A stretch of DNA of 5,284 nt from Candidatus Sumerlaeota bacterium (GTDB lineage: Bacteria; Sumerlaeota; T1SED10-198M): contig PWGE01000449.1 in assembly GCA_003554345.1 (NCBI GenBank), positions 1 to 5,284 on the forward strand, written 5' to 3'. A program made the translations under genes and the position numbers. The first letter of the stretch is position 1, and every line of letters begins with the position of its first letter. This document shows, one piece after another, positions 5,104 through 5,284 of the stretch. The notes below the pieces were generated by a model, which saw nothing but the letters and a program-made list of their open reading frames with translations, did not search any database and was not told the origin of the DNA.

Positions 5104-5284
5104 CGGCCCTTTACAACATAGTGGGGTACCAGAAGTCTTCGCTCAATCTGCGCTTTCTGTGGAAAGATGAGGACGGGAACCCAAAGGACATTACCGGCTA
5201 CGAGGCGGCCATGCAGGTCAGGCCCTACAAGACACCGCCCAAAGCCGAGTTTCTGGGTGACGTGGCTATCGAGGCCACGACCGA
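5100..5284 (+). CDS. Virion-associated beta-domain protein, 3' end cut off
   Basis: The gene starts at ATG 5100, overlapping the portal stop by ATGA, with GGGAGGT at 5084-5090 as ribosome site. It stays open to the window end, so only about 61 residues are visible. The start reads MTALYNIVGYQKSSLNLRFL, then WKDEDGNPKDITGYEAAMQV (21-40) and RPYKTPPKAEFLGD. The pattern of beta-strand, polar turn with D-G-N-P, then D-I-T-G-Y and M-Q-V-R is common at the N terminus of small phage neck, tail or baseplate proteins with an Ig-like or beta-sandwich fold. It is co-transcribed and probably translationally coupled with the portal. Recognition of this pattern is from general knowledge; the exact structural role cannot be fixed from the fragment. 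Confidence 0.7.
   Translation, partial: MTALYNIVGYQKSSLNLRFLWKDEDGNPKDITGYEAAMQVRPYKTPPKAEFLGDVAIEATT

Overview
This window looks like the packaging and early head region of a tailed archaeal virus or provirus (class Caudoviricetes), preceded by a long gene-free regulatory or replication region. The phage-type assignment rests on a complete large terminase subunit (TerL) with both ATPase and nuclease motifs, followed by a portal protein. The archaeal assignment rests on two promoters made of a purine-rich BRE-like element followed by an A/T TATA box (near 839-848 and 3786-3793). Each sits at a distance that would put transcription start just ahead of a gene. Genes have strong GGAGG-type Shine-Dalgarno sequences and coding DNA is roughly 55-58% G+C where I counted it. 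Together these suggest a euryarchaeal host, perhaps a methanogen, but the lineage is inference.

Layout. Positions 1-143 are very A/T-rich and hold short perfect palindromes and a triple 8-bp A/T repeat that could be a DNA-unwinding element. Positions 144-515 hold a dense array of 19 short dyad sites of general form TTAACR-spacer-YGTTAA. They fall into two classes that differ by one base in the spacer. Positions 516-826 are gene-free but abruptly G/C-rich, with several inverted repeats and a pure pyrimidine tract just before the first promoter. From 905 onwards every gene is on the + strand: a 63-aa orphan, a 152-aa helical protein in the position of a small terminase subunit, TerL (541 aa), an 81-aa coiled-coil-like protein, and a 130-aa protein with a likely helix-turn-helix starting at TTG. 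A second promoter follows, then the portal (422 aa) and the start of a further virion-type gene cut by the window end.

How it works together. The first promoter probably drives a tightly overlapping transcript through the terminase genes to the helix-turn-helix gene. The second drives portal and downstream morphogenesis genes. TerL would pump DNA into the prohead through the portal. The dyad array beside the terminase genes is the most unusual part. Its layout (A/T-rich repeat, then many short iterated sites) fits a replication origin or partition site, while its position near the terminase genes also allows a packaging-initiation site. The sequence alone cannot decide between these.
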